The notes: generated by a model from the letters alone, not told the origin. Shown: positions 25,793-34,682, numbered from the stretch's first letter. The stretch is 64,000 bases of DNA from Hyphococcus lacteus (GCF_041058985.1 NZ_JBEHZE010000001.1:248001-312000); one strand, 5' to 3'. A program made the numbers and translations.

Positions 25793-26458
25793 TTACTGGC
25801 CCTTCACGCGATAGGTGCATCGGCGACCACCGCTTAGGATATGCTCCTCGCGGGTGATCGTTACCTCGTCGCCCAGTACATCGGAAAAGACTTTTAACTC
25901 GTTTGCGCAGAGGCCCTTACAGGCCTTTGCCGCTGAGCAAATCGGACAATGGTTTTCAATCAACAGCCAATCGTGACCGTCTTTTTTGACCTCGGCCATA
26001 TAGCCTTCGTCGCTGCGCGCTTTTGCAAGCCGCTTTACCCGATCGCCAATGGTTTTAGCGGCGCTTAACGTCTTACCATAGGTCACGCGTTGTTTTTTTC
26101 CGTGATTATGAACAAGCTTTTCCAACCCTTCATCACCAAATAATTCCCGCACGGAATCAATCATCTCAACCGCTAACCCCTGATGGGCGTCAGGGAATAT
26201 CCGCGCAGCCTCGTCGGTCAGCAGCCAATTTTTGGTGGGCCGCCCGCGCCCTTTGGCCTCTGATTCTGATGACACCAGACCTTCGTCTTCGAGCGCATAA
26301 AGATGAAGGCGCACCGCCATTGCCGTCACCCCCAATGCCTTTGCCAACGTCGCCGCCGATTGCGGCCCGCCCCGTTTGAGGTGGTCAATGACGGCCCCGC
26401 GCGTTGCGCCGTCGGCTTTATCGATTTTGTCGATGGTCTCGTTCGGAATTTTGCTCAT
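25793..26458 (-). CDS. SufR-like HTH regulator with Cys cluster
   Basis: Regulator of 221 aa. A winged helix-turn-helix at 18-85 (GPQSAATLAKALGVTAMAVR then LEDEGLVSSE) resembles the SufR/DeoR-type fold. The C-terminal half ends in a Cys-rich site: Cys171, 174, 180, 184 and Cys214, within HCPICSAAKACKGLCANEL. SufR relatives use such cysteines to hold an iron-sulfur cluster that controls DNA binding, so this protein may sense Fe-S or redox state (inference). It is divergent from the VOC/flavodoxin operon, and two matching palindromes lie in the shared promoter region. Confidence 0.85.
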   Translation of the reverse strand: MSKIPNETIDKIDKADGATRGAVIDHLKRGGPQSAATLAKALGVTAMAVRLHLYALEDEGLVSSESEAKGRGRPTKNWLLTDEAARIFPDAHQGLAVEMIDSVRELFGDEGLEKLVHNHGKKQRVTYGKTLSAAKTIGDRVKRLAKARSDEGYMAEVKKDGHDWLLIENHCPICSAAKACKGLCANELKVFSDVLGDEVTITREEHILSGGRRCTYRVKGQ

Positions 26459-26470
26459 GGATTTTTATAT

Positions 26471-26484
26471 AAAGGAATTGCTTT
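26471..26484. promoter_or_regulatory. Operator-like palindrome 1 in divergent promoter
   Basis: AAAGGAATTGCTTT, a near palindrome (AAAG-N-AATT-N-CTTT), 13 bp upstream of the regulator start. It is almost the same as the second site at 26506, so it is a likely autoregulatory operator. Confidence 0.5.
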
Positions 26485-26505
26485 TGAAAACAAGCCGAAT
26501 TAATT

Positions 26506-26519
26506 AAAGGATATTCTTT
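26506..26519. promoter_or_regulatory. Operator-like palindrome 2 in divergent promoter
   Basis: AAAGGATATTCTTT, a near palindrome 35 bp from the first copy and 18 bp before the VOC start codon. The shared core is AAAGGAWWTKCTTT. It would block both promoters if bound by the divergent regulator. Confidence 0.5.
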
Positions 26520-26537
26520 ATTTAATAGGAGGCAAAA

Positions 26538-26978
26538 ATGACAAAAGCACGACTTGAACATGCAAATCTGATGGTCACCGGAATCGAAGAAACTGCGAAT
26601 TTTCTTTTGGCGGCATTCCCGCACTGGAGCATCCGCGGTGAAGGCGGCGGTGAATGGTATGGGGTGCCGCGTCGCTGGGCGCATGTGGGCGACGATTACA
26701 ACTACATCACCCTGAACGAATTTTTTGGTGCTAACGCCAGTGACAAACCACAGCGCGATCTCGCCGGGACCGATCCTGGGCTCGCGCATCTGGCCTTTGA
26801 GGTTGACGACCTTGATGCCATCGTCAGCAGGCTGAAAAAAGTCGGATATGAGTCCCACAATTTGGGCGAGGATCATCCCCACCGCCGGAACAATTATTTC
26901 AAAACCAAGGAAGGCATTGAATTCGAGTTCGTTCAATATCTTTCCGACAAACCAGAAGAGAGAAATCTTTATGCGTGA
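26538..26978 (+). CDS. VOC-superfamily (glyoxalase-like) protein
   Basis: Protein of 146 aa with two beta-alpha-beta-beta-beta modules of the VOC fold: LEHANLMVTGIEETANFLL carrying the first metal-ligand-type His, LAHLAFEVDDLDAIVSRLKK with a second His, and IEFEFVQYLS with a Glu at the usual last ligand place. Such proteins are metal-dependent lyases, dioxygenases or resistance proteins; the substrate is unknown. The start has AGGAGGC upstream. It is first in a small operon with a flavodoxin-fold reductase. Confidence 0.85.
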   Translation: MTKARLEHANLMVTGIEETANFLLAAFPHWSIRGEGGGEWYGVPRRWAHVGDDYNYITLNEFFGANASDKPQRDLAGTDPGLAHLAFEVDDLDAIVSRLKKVGYESHNLGEDHPHRRNNYFKTKEGIEFEFVQYLSDKPEERNLYA

Positions 26979-27039
26979 GGGAGCAGAAATTGTGGAATTC
27001 TTGCGACGAATATTCGAACGCAGAAATGGGATCAAATAA
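26971..27039 (+). CDS. Possible 22-aa linker peptide between VOC and reductase genes
   Basis: ATG at 26971 lies inside the VOC 3' end (ATGCGTGA overlap) and the TAA shares its last A with the next ATG (TAATG). The peptide MREGAEIVEFLRRIFERRNG would form a basic amphipathic helix. AGAGAG precedes the start. It may serve only to couple translation. Coding status is unproven. Confidence 0.3.
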   Translation: MREGAEIVEFLRRIFERRNGIK

Positions 27040-27578
27040 TGAGTTATTTAGGAATAATTGGGACGAGCCGCTCTGGCGGACAGACAGCGCAGCTCGTCCG
27101 TGAAGTCTTTAATGATCTTGATGACGGACAAATCATTGACCTGAATGCCCTGAATATAGGTTACTTCGACTATGATTATGGCAATCAGAGTGATGATTTT
27201 CTTCCCGTCGCACAGATGATGATGCGTGCCGAGACGATTGTCCTTGCCTCGCCGGTTTATTGGTACACGATGAGCGCGCAAATGAAGGCATTTATTGATC
27301 GGTTCAATGATTTGACCGGGCCATACAAACCGCTCGGAAAGCGCCTTGCGGGGAAACGGCTTTATCTGGTGGCAACGGGCGGACAACCAACTGTGCCGAA
27401 ATCATTCGATCAGCCTTTTGTGGATTTGGCGAATTATTTCGACATGCGTTGGGGCGGCATGCTGTATCAGCAGGTCCGGTCAGAAAACGCGGATATTAAC
27501 GCCAATTCAGAAATTTTGGATTTCGCGCAGGCGGTCAAATCGCCGATTGATCTTCGCGAGGCAATGCTGTCAATTTAA
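27039..27578 (+). CDS. Flavodoxin-fold NAD(P)H-dependent oxidoreductase
   Basis: Protein of 179 aa with a flavodoxin-like fold. The phosphate-binding loop is GTSRSGGQTAQLV, followed by the FMN-side motif LASPVYWYTMSAQMKAFIDR, typical of NADPH-dependent FMN reductases and related quinone or azo reductases. A third segment, LYLVATGGQP, also fits. It is second or third in the operon under the Cys-cluster regulator, which suggests a role in redox or electrophile stress (inference). Confidence 0.87.
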   Translation: MSYLGIIGTSRSGGQTAQLVREVFNDLDDGQIIDLNALNIGYFDYDYGNQSDDFLPVAQMMMRAETIVLASPVYWYTMSAQMKAFIDRFNDLTGPYKPLGKRLAGKRLYLVATGGQPTVPKSFDQPFVDLANYFDMRWGGMLYQQVRSENADINANSEILDFAQAVKSPIDLREAMLSI

Positions 27579-27614
27579 AGCTCGGTTTTCCGCGTGATCG
27601 AAAGAGAGAGCCCA

Positions 27615-27836
27615 ATGCCTGTGGCTGTTGTTATCTTGAAAAATGCAATTCCCGCCATCGTCGAAGAACGCGATGACGCAGCTTTGCTCAAACGGTTGAA
27701 AGACATCCCCGAGCTGCCGGATTTTTCAACCGTCAATGAAGCGCGCGGACACCTCGCAAAGCTTCCCTTCCCCAGCGGTTGGTTCGATTCGGTAGCCGAG
27801 GCACAACTCTACGCCAAACAAGATGAGCCAGAATAA
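27615..27836 (+). CDS. Uncharacterised small protein, 73 aa
   Basis: Short protein beginning MPVAVVILKNAIPAIVEERD. No family recognised and no membrane segment or signal. It lies 36 bp after the reductase gene on the same strand with AGAGAGAG before the ATG, so it probably belongs to the same operon. The 167 bp after it, up to the penicillin-binding protein gene, hold no gene that I can see. Confidence 0.6.
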   Translation: MPVAVVILKNAIPAIVEERDDAALLKRLKDIPELPDFSTVNEARGHLAKLPFPSGWFDSVAEAQLYAKQDEPE

Positions 27837-28003
27837 ATGGCCAAAATAAACGAACGTTCAACAGGCCGAGCTATGTCGGGGTTCCGCATGCCTCGCCGAA
27901 TTACCGACTTTTCATCAAGGTCTTGAAATCTTTACGCTGATGCCGCGAAAACGCCCTCTTTGCAGCGCAATGAGCAGTGTTATTTTACGTCAAGCGCGTC
28001 ATA

Positions 28004-30172
28004 ATGGCGACGAGTCACGAAAAGCCCCGCATGAGCAAGCGTCCAAAGAGTTTTAGCGCCACCCTTGCCTCGTTGTATGCCGACCTGAAAAAGGGCGCGT
28101 CGGCGGTGCGCGATGATGGTGCGGGTCTATGGGCGCGGCTGACCAGTGGCAAACAGGAAAATCACAAACTGGCCAATCGCAAAAAGTCCAAAGCCAAGCC
28201 CGCTGGCCGTGAACCCTATTCGGAAAACACGAAATATGAAAAACGCCCCGGCGACGGTATTGCCTGGCGGCAGCTTTGGGGCTCGCTTGCGGCTGCCTGT
28301 GTGTCGCTTTCGTTTTTAGGCGTCGCTGGTGTTTTGGGTTTTGCCTTTATTTTTATGGCACCGCGCGTGCCCGACGACGCCGATCTTTGGAACGTCAACC
28401 GACAGGCCGCTATCATCGTTCTCGACCGCAATGGCGAAGAAATCGCGGCGCGCGGTGCACGTTATGGCGAGCACGTTGATCCGGCGGAGCTACCAGAGCA
28501 TTTAATCAAGGCTATTCTCTCTACGGAGGATCGCCGGTTTTTTGACCATGGCGGGGTTGACCTGCGCGGGACATTGCGTGCCGCCATCACCAACGCGAAA
28601 TCCGGCGCGGTTGTCGAGGGTGGTTCGACCATCACACAACAACTCGCAAAAAACCTGTTCCTCTCCCCCACACAAACCTATGAGCGTAAAGCGCGCGAGG
28701 CATTGTTGGCGCTTTGGATAGAGGGGCATTATTCCAAAGACGAAATTCTGTCGCTCTATCTCAATCGGATTTATCTTGGTGCCGGTGCCTATGGCGTCGA
28801 AAGCGCGTCACAAACCTATTTCGCTAAATCCGCGCGCGATATTTCGCTTGCTGAAGCGGCAATGTTGGCGGGCCTGCCCAAAGCGCCGTCCACCTATGCG
28901 CCCACACAAAACCCACTCGGCGCACAACGCCGTGCATCTGACGTTCTCGATAATTTGCTTGATATCGGGGCGATAACCGAATTTGAGGCGCGCGAAGCCC
29001 GCTCAAACCCACCCGTGATTGCGAAATATAATGTCGATAACGGGCTTGGCTATTTCTTTGACTATGCCGCCGCCCAAGCGAAAAAGATCGTGCCCAACGC
29101 AACGGGCGATTTAATCGTTAGAACCACCATAGATCAAAAACTTCAACGCGATGCAGAAGCAGCAGTTAAAACCGCGCTCACGGTCGAGGCACGGCTAAAG
29201 GGCGCGGATCAAGCGGCCCTTGTGGCCTATGATGCCGATGGTGCCTTGCGCGCTTTGGTCGGCGGCAGAGATTATAAAGAAAGCCAGTTCAATCGCGCCG
29301 TGCAGGCCAAACGCCAACCCGGTTCTGCGTTCAAACCCTTTGTCTATGTGGCCGCGATGGAGGCCGGGCTGACGCCGCAATCGCGCTTTGTCGATCAACC
29401 CATCGATATCGCCGGATGGCAGCCCACCAACTATACCCCCGGTTATGCGGGCCCCGTACGCCTGACCGAAGCGGTCGCAAAATCCATCAACACCGTGGCT
29501 GTTCAGGTTACGGAGCAAGTAGGCCGTGCAAAAGTTGCTGCTGCTGCCAAACGTCTCGGCATTCGCTCTGACATCGCAGCGCACCGGTCGATTGCGCTTG
29601 GTGCTGTTGATGTCACCTTGGAAGAGCTAACCAGCGCCTATGTGCCGTTCGCACGGGGCGGCCTCGCACCAACGCCCTATGCAATCACAAGCATCGAGAC
29701 TCGCGGCGGCGAAGAATTATTCTATCGTGATGAGCGCGCCCCTGAACGGGTCATGACCAAAGATGTAGCGCGGAAAATGAACCACCTGCTTTATCAGGTC
29801 ATGTTAACCGGAACGGGCGGTCGCGCGCGCCTTGGTCGCCGCGAAGCCGCCGGAAAAACCGGCACCACCAATGATTGGCGCGATGCGTGGTTTGTTGGCT
29901 ACACGCCCCAGATCATCGCCGGTGTCTGGGTCGGTAACGATGCCTACACCCCCATGGAGAAAGTCACAGGGGGGTCTATTCCGGCGTCGATATGGAAAGA
30001 ATTTATGGTCTCCGCCCATCAAGGCCTGCCTTTGCGTAATCTTGATGGTGCCTATCCGGCCGTCCGCTATGCGTCGGAACCGGTATTGCTTGATTACTAT
30101 GCGGAGGTTTCGCGAGGGTTTAACCGCGTTCGCCGCGATGGTGACGAACGCCGTTATAATCGGCGGCGCTAA
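28004..30172 (+). CDS. Class A penicillin-binding protein (PBP1A-like)
   Basis: Bifunctional peptidoglycan synthase of 722 aa. A basic cytoplasmic N-terminus of about 90 residues precedes one membrane helix (near 95-115). The GT51 glycosyltransferase has STEDRRFFDHGG (catalytic Glu near 172), GGSTITQQLAKNLFL and RKAREALLALWIE. The transpeptidase has SxxK in GSAFKPF near 440, SxN in KSINT, and KTGTT near 616. No extra C-terminal domain follows. Start 28004 is chosen; GTG at 27977 or ATG at 28031 are possible. A terminator overlaps the stop. Confidence 0.95.
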   Translation: MATSHEKPRMSKRPKSFSATLASLYADLKKGASAVRDDGAGLWARLTSGKQENHKLANRKKSKAKPAGREPYSENTKYEKRPGDGIAWRQLWGSLAAACVSLSFLGVAGVLGFAFIFMAPRVPDDADLWNVNRQAAIIVLDRNGEEIAARGARYGEHVDPAELPEHLIKAILSTEDRRFFDHGGVDLRGTLRAAITNAKSGAVVEGGSTITQQLAKNLFLSPTQTYERKAREALLALWIEGHYSKDEILSLYLNRIYLGAGAYGVESASQTYFAKSARDISLAEAAMLAGLPKAPSTYAPTQNPLGAQRRASDVLDNLLDIGAITEFEAREARSNPPVIAKYNVDNGLGYFFDYAAAQAKKIVPNATGDLIVRTTIDQKLQRDAEAAVKTALTVEARLKGADQAALVAYDADGALRALVGGRDYKESQFNRAVQAKRQPGSAFKPFVYVAAMEAGLTPQSRFVDQPIDIAGWQPTNYTPGYAGPVRLTEAVAKSINTVAVQVTEQVGRAKVAAAAKRLGIRSDIAAHRSIALGAVDVTLEELTSAYVPFARGGLAPTPYAITSIETRGGEELFYRDERAPERVMTKDVARKMNHLLYQVMLTGTGGRARLGRREAAGKTGTTNDWRDAWFVGYTPQIIAGVWVGNDAYTPMEKVTGGSIPASIWKEFMVSAHQGLPLRNLDGAYPAVRYASEPVLLDYYAEVSRGFNRVRRDGDERRYNRRR

Positions 30173-30197
30173 GCGGTTATAATCACGCCGCCTTTTT
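30162..30197 (+). terminator. Rho-independent terminator after the PBP gene
   Basis: Stem GGCGGCG / CGCCGCC with a 17-nt loop and TTTTT. It spans the PBP stop codon and reaches into the 3' end of the convergent 63-aa gene. Confidence 0.6.
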
Positions 30198-30374
30198 ATC
30201 GCACAAGCGATCAATTTGTGACGATAGCCAGTCATGATGCTTTTCAAGATCGGCAACGAGATCAGACTCTTTTGGCCCGCGTGCCATCACATCTTCTATC
30301 CATAACCTCAGCACTTTTTCCTGAGTAATCAACCATGTGACCAGCGCGCGATCTTCGCCATGTTGTCTAATCAT
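30183..30374 (-). CDS. Small uncharacterised protein, 63 aa
   Basis: Charged helical protein starting MIRQHGEDRALVTWLITQEK and ending DWLSSQIDRLCDKKAA; no family recognised. It lies 27 bp downstream of the heme-type receptor on the same strand, so it may be the second gene of that iron-regulated unit. The ATG follows a purine-rich GAGGT site. Confidence 0.55.
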   Translation of the reverse strand: MIRQHGEDRALVTWLITQEKVLRLWIEDVMARGPKESDLVADLEKHHDWLSSQIDRLCDKKAA

Positions 30375-30401
30375 CGTTACCTCTTTTATTTGTATTGTCG
30401 C

Positions 30402-32522
30402 CTAAAATCCCTGTCGCCAGCTAACCGCGACCTTAAAGTTCCGGCCCGGCTCACTCACACCTGCGGCGACGATCTGGTAGTCGGTATCTGTGATGTTATC
30501 GACGCCGAGATCAACGCGAACCCCCTTTAACCCACCGCGTGATGGTTCCCACACGGCATAAATATCACCAACCGCATAGCTATCGCGCGAATCCGTTGGG
30601 GTATTGACCTTGGTGAAGGCGCTGGCCAACGACACACGGCCGCCAAGGCGCATGTCACCACCCGCGAATTTTATTCCGCCATCGACGTAATAAGTATCGG
30701 GCGAGAGAATGCCCACATAATCACCGCTATCGGCGTCAATGCCATCAATAGTTGAGAAATTCCCGCGTATGTAAGCAACGCGGCTATCATATTCAGCTTC
30801 GATTTCGACGCCATCAAGTTCGGCGTTAGTGACGTTTACATTTCGGCTGAAATTCCCGAAGGCTTCGCCGGTACCGCATGGCGGGAATGGCGCACCAAAA
30901 CAGCCCGCCGGTATATTGACCTCAAGATCAATCAAATTGGTAACATCAGATTTGAAATATGATACTTTAATGGTCAATCGGTCCCCATTTAACAGAAGGT
31001 CATCAAGATCGATCCCTGCACCGACCTCCCATGTTTGAGATTCTTCCGGTACCAAATCAGGATTCGGGATAAAGAAATTCGTCACAAGCGCGAAACTGGG
31101 CGATGAGAAATCTGGAATCTGGAAATGTACATTATCCGCATAGATCTCATTAAATGATGGCGCGCGATATGCCTCTGACCAATTACCAAACAGGATAATT
31201 TCTTTGACCGGCTTATATGAAACACCGACTTTTGGTGAAACTGCTTCATCACTAGTGGAGGGCCCGCTCGACGCATCGGTCTGGAATTTGTCCCAACGCA
31301 CCCCCGGGAGGAAGGTAAGTACGCCGGGTGCGCCGAGCGGGCTTTGTACGGCGAGCTCACCCTGAATAAACGCGCCGTAGAATTTTGCAGAAGCATCAGG
31401 AACGCCGCCCCGTTTGCCGTCAGTGGTGGTGTTATCGCGACCGACTTGATCATCGCGATAAAACTCACCGCCATAGGTCAGCGTCAGCGCGGCTGGACCT
31501 AAGTCAAAACGTGATCGATTATCGAGTGACACCCCAAATGTTTCGACCTCGCGGCTAACAACCCGCGTTGTGTTCACTTCGGCTTCTTCGACCTGATTTT
31601 TCGTAAGATAGGTGGTCAGATTCGCATTGATCAAATCAGAATTCGCAGGGTTATAATTGATTGCCCCCTGAAACGTGTTGGTGTCGATATTACGGAAAAC
31701 ATTATCATTTCCGGGGCCGCCAATGTTATTTCCCTGCGGATTATTCGGATCGATAGAATCGCCACCAAAGCGGATCCAAGACGTCGAGATTTCCCAGTCA
31801 TCATTAGGACGGAAGCTCGCTTTCAGGAGTGACGAAACAACTTCGTCATCTGCCGGCAGCGTTACGCCACTGCCCAGTTCAATGTTTTCGGACAACCGAA
31901 AGGTAAGATTACCGACAACATCGAAACGGTTATCATTACTGCGCCAGACGCCTGTACCATTCACACGGAACTCGTCATTAACGCTTTGATATCCAGACCC
32001 GACCTTGAACCCTGCGGTTTCGCCATCGTCCAAGAGATCGCTTGCGTTGATCGTCCGCATAGCGACGACCCCGCCGAGCGCCCCCGATCCGTAAAGCGCC
32101 GACGTTGGCCCACGCACGACCTCTACCGCACGTAACAGGTCCGGATCGATAAAGAACCGACCGTCATGCCCCGAGAGAAAGCTTTGGCGTGCGCCATCAA
32201 AAAGCACCAAAACACCCTCGCCGGACAGACCACGAATATCTGGTGTCTGGCCAGTCCGGCGAGGGCCTCCCCCAATGGATGCACCAGGAACGGCGGTAAA
32301 AATATCTGCAATCGTCGAGGGGTTGATGTCATCAATCACGTCTTCGCCAATGACAGTGACTTGACCGGGATAGTCAAAGGCCGCAATCGGATTGCGGGTG
32401 GCATAGACCGTGACTTCGTCTATCTGGGCCAGCTCGATTTCTTCGTTCTCTTGCGCGACAGCAATATCGGCCTGAACCGCAGCCCCCAAAATCGCGGCAC
32501 TCATTAAATACGTATTTTTCAT
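30402..32522 (-). CDS. TonB-dependent heme/hemoglobin-type receptor
   Basis: Outer-membrane receptor of 706 aa. Signal peptide MKNTYLMSAAILGAAVQADI ends near AVAQ; a TonB box-like stretch IDEVTVYAT follows. The plug has GQTPDIRGLSGEGVLVLFDGA and RAVEVVRGPTSALYGSGALGG. The barrel contains YRAPSFNE and NPDLVPEES with a His between them (ADNVHFQIP), the FRAP/NPDL-His signature of heme and hemoglobin receptors, and ends in an aromatic residue (WRQGF). ATG 32522 has GAGGA upstream. It is divergent from a DUF6607 lipoprotein with Fur-like boxes between, so iron control is likely. Confidence 0.92.
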   Translation of the reverse strand: MKNTYLMSAAILGAAVQADIAVAQENEEIELAQIDEVTVYATRNPIAAFDYPGQVTVIGEDVIDDINPSTIADIFTAVPGASIGGGPRRTGQTPDIRGLSGEGVLVLFDGARQSFLSGHDGRFFIDPDLLRAVEVVRGPTSALYGSGALGGVVAMRTINASDLLDDGETAGFKVGSGYQSVNDEFRVNGTGVWRSNDNRFDVVGNLTFRLSENIELGSGVTLPADDEVVSSLLKASFRPNDDWEISTSWIRFGGDSIDPNNPQGNNIGGPGNDNVFRNIDTNTFQGAINYNPANSDLINANLTTYLTKNQVEEAEVNTTRVVSREVETFGVSLDNRSRFDLGPAALTLTYGGEFYRDDQVGRDNTTTDGKRGGVPDASAKFYGAFIQGELAVQSPLGAPGVLTFLPGVRWDKFQTDASSGPSTSDEAVSPKVGVSYKPVKEIILFGNWSEAYRAPSFNEIYADNVHFQIPDFSSPSFALVTNFFIPNPDLVPEESQTWEVGAGIDLDDLLLNGDRLTIKVSYFKSDVTNLIDLEVNIPAGCFGAPFPPCGTGEAFGNFSRNVNVTNAELDGVEIEAEYDSRVAYIRGNFSTIDGIDADSGDYVGILSPDTYYVDGGIKFAGGDMRLGGRVSLASAFTKVNTPTDSRDSYAVGDIYAVWEPSRGGLKGVRVDLGVDNITDTDYQIVAAGVSEPGRNFKVAVSWRQGF

Positions 32523-32593
32523 TCGGTCCTCAAAAATTTCTGTTGTCGGCCGCACCACATAATTTTCTGGCGCGCCGCGATTTCCCCGGTCTA

Positions 32594-32612
32594 GTTGCGA
32601 ATGATTTGCAAC
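32594..32612. promoter_or_regulatory. Fur-box-like palindrome
   Basis: GTTGCGAATGATTTGCAAC, a strong dyad of the alphaproteobacterial Fur style (TGCGAATGATTTGCA). It sits 72 bp upstream of the receptor ATG, in the divergent promoter region. Confidence 0.75.
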
Positions 32613-32648
32613 AATGGATCGATAACATCACATATTTGCGATTGCAAC

Positions 32649-32663
32649 TCAGAATCGTTCGCA
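32649..32663. promoter_or_regulatory. Second Fur-box-like site
   Basis: TCAGAATCGTTCGCA reads as TGCGAACGATTCTGA on the minus strand, a weaker match to the same Fur-style dyad. It lies 87 bp before the DUF6607 start, so it may serve that side. Confidence 0.55.
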
Positions 32664-32749
32664 TTATAGAAAAGAAACAAGATTTTTTTGGAAAAGCGTC
32701 CGGCGAAATGGCTGGGCCAAACCAAACCTAAAGTACAAAAGGATTTAGA

Positions 32750-33799
32750 ATGACATTTCACCAAGATCGCTCACGCATAATGATGGCGGCCATCGCCCTC
32801 GTTGCGGTCAGCGGCTGCGCCACCGCTCAGACGAACCAGGCAACCAATGCGAATGCGCCAACACAGCAATCACAAGATGAAAATTTTGCCGCAGACCGAA
32901 AAGCAATTCTGGCGATGGCTGGGAACTACCGCGTGAAATTCGACTTTATCGAAACGGTACCATTCGCCGCGGGCTACGAAATCAAAGACCGAAAATTGTC
33001 CGGCGGCGATGAAATTGTGCGCGTCATTGAAGACAATGGAGACTTCATCAGTCTACAGCACATTCTTGTTGTCGGCGGCGATAAAAAATTTCCGGTCAAA
33101 CATTGGCGCCAAGATTGGCAATATGAACCAGAAAACGTGTTGGTCTTTATCGGCGGCAATGCTTGGGAAAAGCGCCCGGTCAAAAATAACAAGGGAACAT
33201 GGTCACAAACGGTCTATCAAGTCGATGACGCCCCGCGATATGGCGCAGTCGGCACATGGAGCCATGAATATGGCGTATCCGCATGGAATCCGCCGGCTGA
33301 GTTACGCCCCCTACCCCGACGTGATGCCACCACCCGCGATGACTATCATGCAGTGAATGCCGTCAATCGTCATGCAATTACGCCTGAAGGCTGGGTGCAT
33401 GAACAAGACAACACAAAAATCATCCTGACCGGAGAACCGCGCGCGCTGGTTCGGGAGGTCGGGATCAACACCTATAAGCATTTCGATGATTTTGATATTG
33501 CGATTGGGGATGACTATTGGGCCGCTACGGAAGAATTCTGGGCCGGTATCCGCGATGAATGGACTCGGATCGAGAACGAAAATACCGTCTTTGGCCTGAC
33601 GATTCAGGGCGAGCCAGAAGCGCTCTATATGCCAATTCTTGAATTGGCCGAAGCGGTCGAAAAAAATGAAAAATCTGCCGATGCAGCGCTCGAAGAAGCC
33701 AAAGCCATCATCGCAGAATATACGACAACCGATATTGGCACCGATATGGGCGATGTAGCGGATCGGGTCGCCACCAAGGCCACCGGTGATGCCTATTAG
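32750..33799 (+). CDS. DUF6607-family lipoprotein
   Basis: Exported lipoprotein of 349 aa. The signal peptide ends with a lipobox (AVSGCATAQ). The body contains GNYRVKFDFIETVPFA, LQHILVV, KHWRQDWQYEP and WSQTVYQVDDAPRYGAVGTW, features I associate with DUF6607. Such genes often sit beside TonB-dependent heme receptors and are iron-regulated, which the divergent receptor and Fur-like boxes here support. No enzyme motif is visible. A terminator follows. Confidence 0.85.
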   Translation: MTFHQDRSRIMMAAIALVAVSGCATAQTNQATNANAPTQQSQDENFAADRKAILAMAGNYRVKFDFIETVPFAAGYEIKDRKLSGGDEIVRVIEDNGDFISLQHILVVGGDKKFPVKHWRQDWQYEPENVLVFIGGNAWEKRPVKNNKGTWSQTVYQVDDAPRYGAVGTWSHEYGVSAWNPPAELRPLPRRDATTRDDYHAVNAVNRHAITPEGWVHEQDNTKIILTGEPRALVREVGINTYKHFDDFDIAIGDDYWAATEEFWAGIRDEWTRIENENTVFGLTIQGEPEALYMPILELAEAVEKNEKSADAALEEAKAIIAEYTTTDIGTDMGDVADRVATKATGDAY

Positions 33800-33833
33800 G
33801 CGATCACGAAATTCAAACCGAACACTAATCAGC

Positions 33834-33862
33834 AAAACACCGGGCCATCGCCCGGTGTTTTT
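33834..33862. terminator. Bidirectional rho-independent terminator
   Basis: Stem AAAACACCGGGC / GCCCGGTGTTTT with a 4-nt loop and T-runs on both strands. It separates DUF6607 from the convergent SH3 lipoprotein gene. Confidence 0.92.
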
Positions 33863-33864
33863 GT

Positions 33865-34602
33865 TTATAGCCCTAACAACTCATCATCGGCGCTGGGCGT
33901 TTCTGGTTCCGGGCGTGCAATCCGCCACCCTGTGCCATCGTTACAGGCCGCCCCATCCCAAACATGGCGCTCTGAATAAACATTAAGCCGTTGGCTAAAG
34001 TTTCGACACAGAACAGGCTTTCGAACTGGACCACCCGCAAGCTCCAGTTCCGACCCCGGTGCCTTGATCAACAAGTCGCCAAAGACATAACCGCGGATCG
34101 AATCATTGGCGGCGATCAACATCCAGTTTTTATCGGTAACGCGACCGACCACATCAACACCCGACCCGGACGGTAACACCTCGGACGCTTTTCCTTTTGT
34201 CGATGGTGCCGTGCGAATGTTCGAGTTACGGGTCAAAACATAAAGCCCCATTTCGGTTTCAACCATATGGGTTAGGTCAAGATCACCCCGCGCAGCATTG
34301 ATGCGCGTATTCGGATTGCTCTTTAAATTTGCAATCGCATAGGCTTTTGGCTCAACCACACCGCCGGCCCGTTTTCCGCGCCAGCTTTGGGGCTTTCCTG
34401 TGTTCATTGCCTGATTAAATGCATAAGCGAGTGCGTCATAATCAGCACGTGATAACTCGGTTCTGATCGGTGCGCCCTCAGCGTAGTTAACACTGCCACC
34501 GCTGAACGGATCCATCGATGATAAACTCGAACAAGCGCCTAATGTTCCGGCACCCAACAGGGTAAATGAGAGGGCAAAAAGCCGCGAAGAACGTCTGAAC
34601 AT
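33865..34602 (-). CDS. Lipoprotein with bacterial SH3 domain
   Basis: Protein of 245 aa. Signal peptide with lipobox (LGACSSL). The central region (about 125-185) is an SH3b domain: YVLTRNSNIRTAPSTKGKAS then LPSGSGVDVVGRVTDKNWML. A Cys-containing C-terminal part (CRNFSQRLNVYSERHVWDGA) follows. SH3b lipoproteins usually bind peptidoglycan or envelope partners; the N-terminal segment DALAYAFNQAMNTGKPQSW resembles a 17-kDa-antigen-like surface domain. AGGAGT precedes the ATG. Single gene. Confidence 0.85.
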   Translation of the reverse strand: MFRRSSRLFALSFTLLGAGTLGACSSLSSMDPFSGGSVNYAEGAPIRTELSRADYDALAYAFNQAMNTGKPQSWRGKRAGGVVEPKAYAIANLKSNPNTRINAARGDLDLTHMVETEMGLYVLTRNSNIRTAPSTKGKASEVLPSGSGVDVVGRVTDKNWMLIAANDSIRGYVFGDLLIKAPGSELELAGGPVRKPVLCRNFSQRLNVYSERHVWDGAACNDGTGWRIARPEPETPSADDELLGL

Positions 34603-34682
34603 TTAGTCACTCCTATAGGGCAATTCGGCGACGGTTTGTTTACCTTTGTTGCACACTCTGCGCGCCTTGTGGAGGGAGACAC

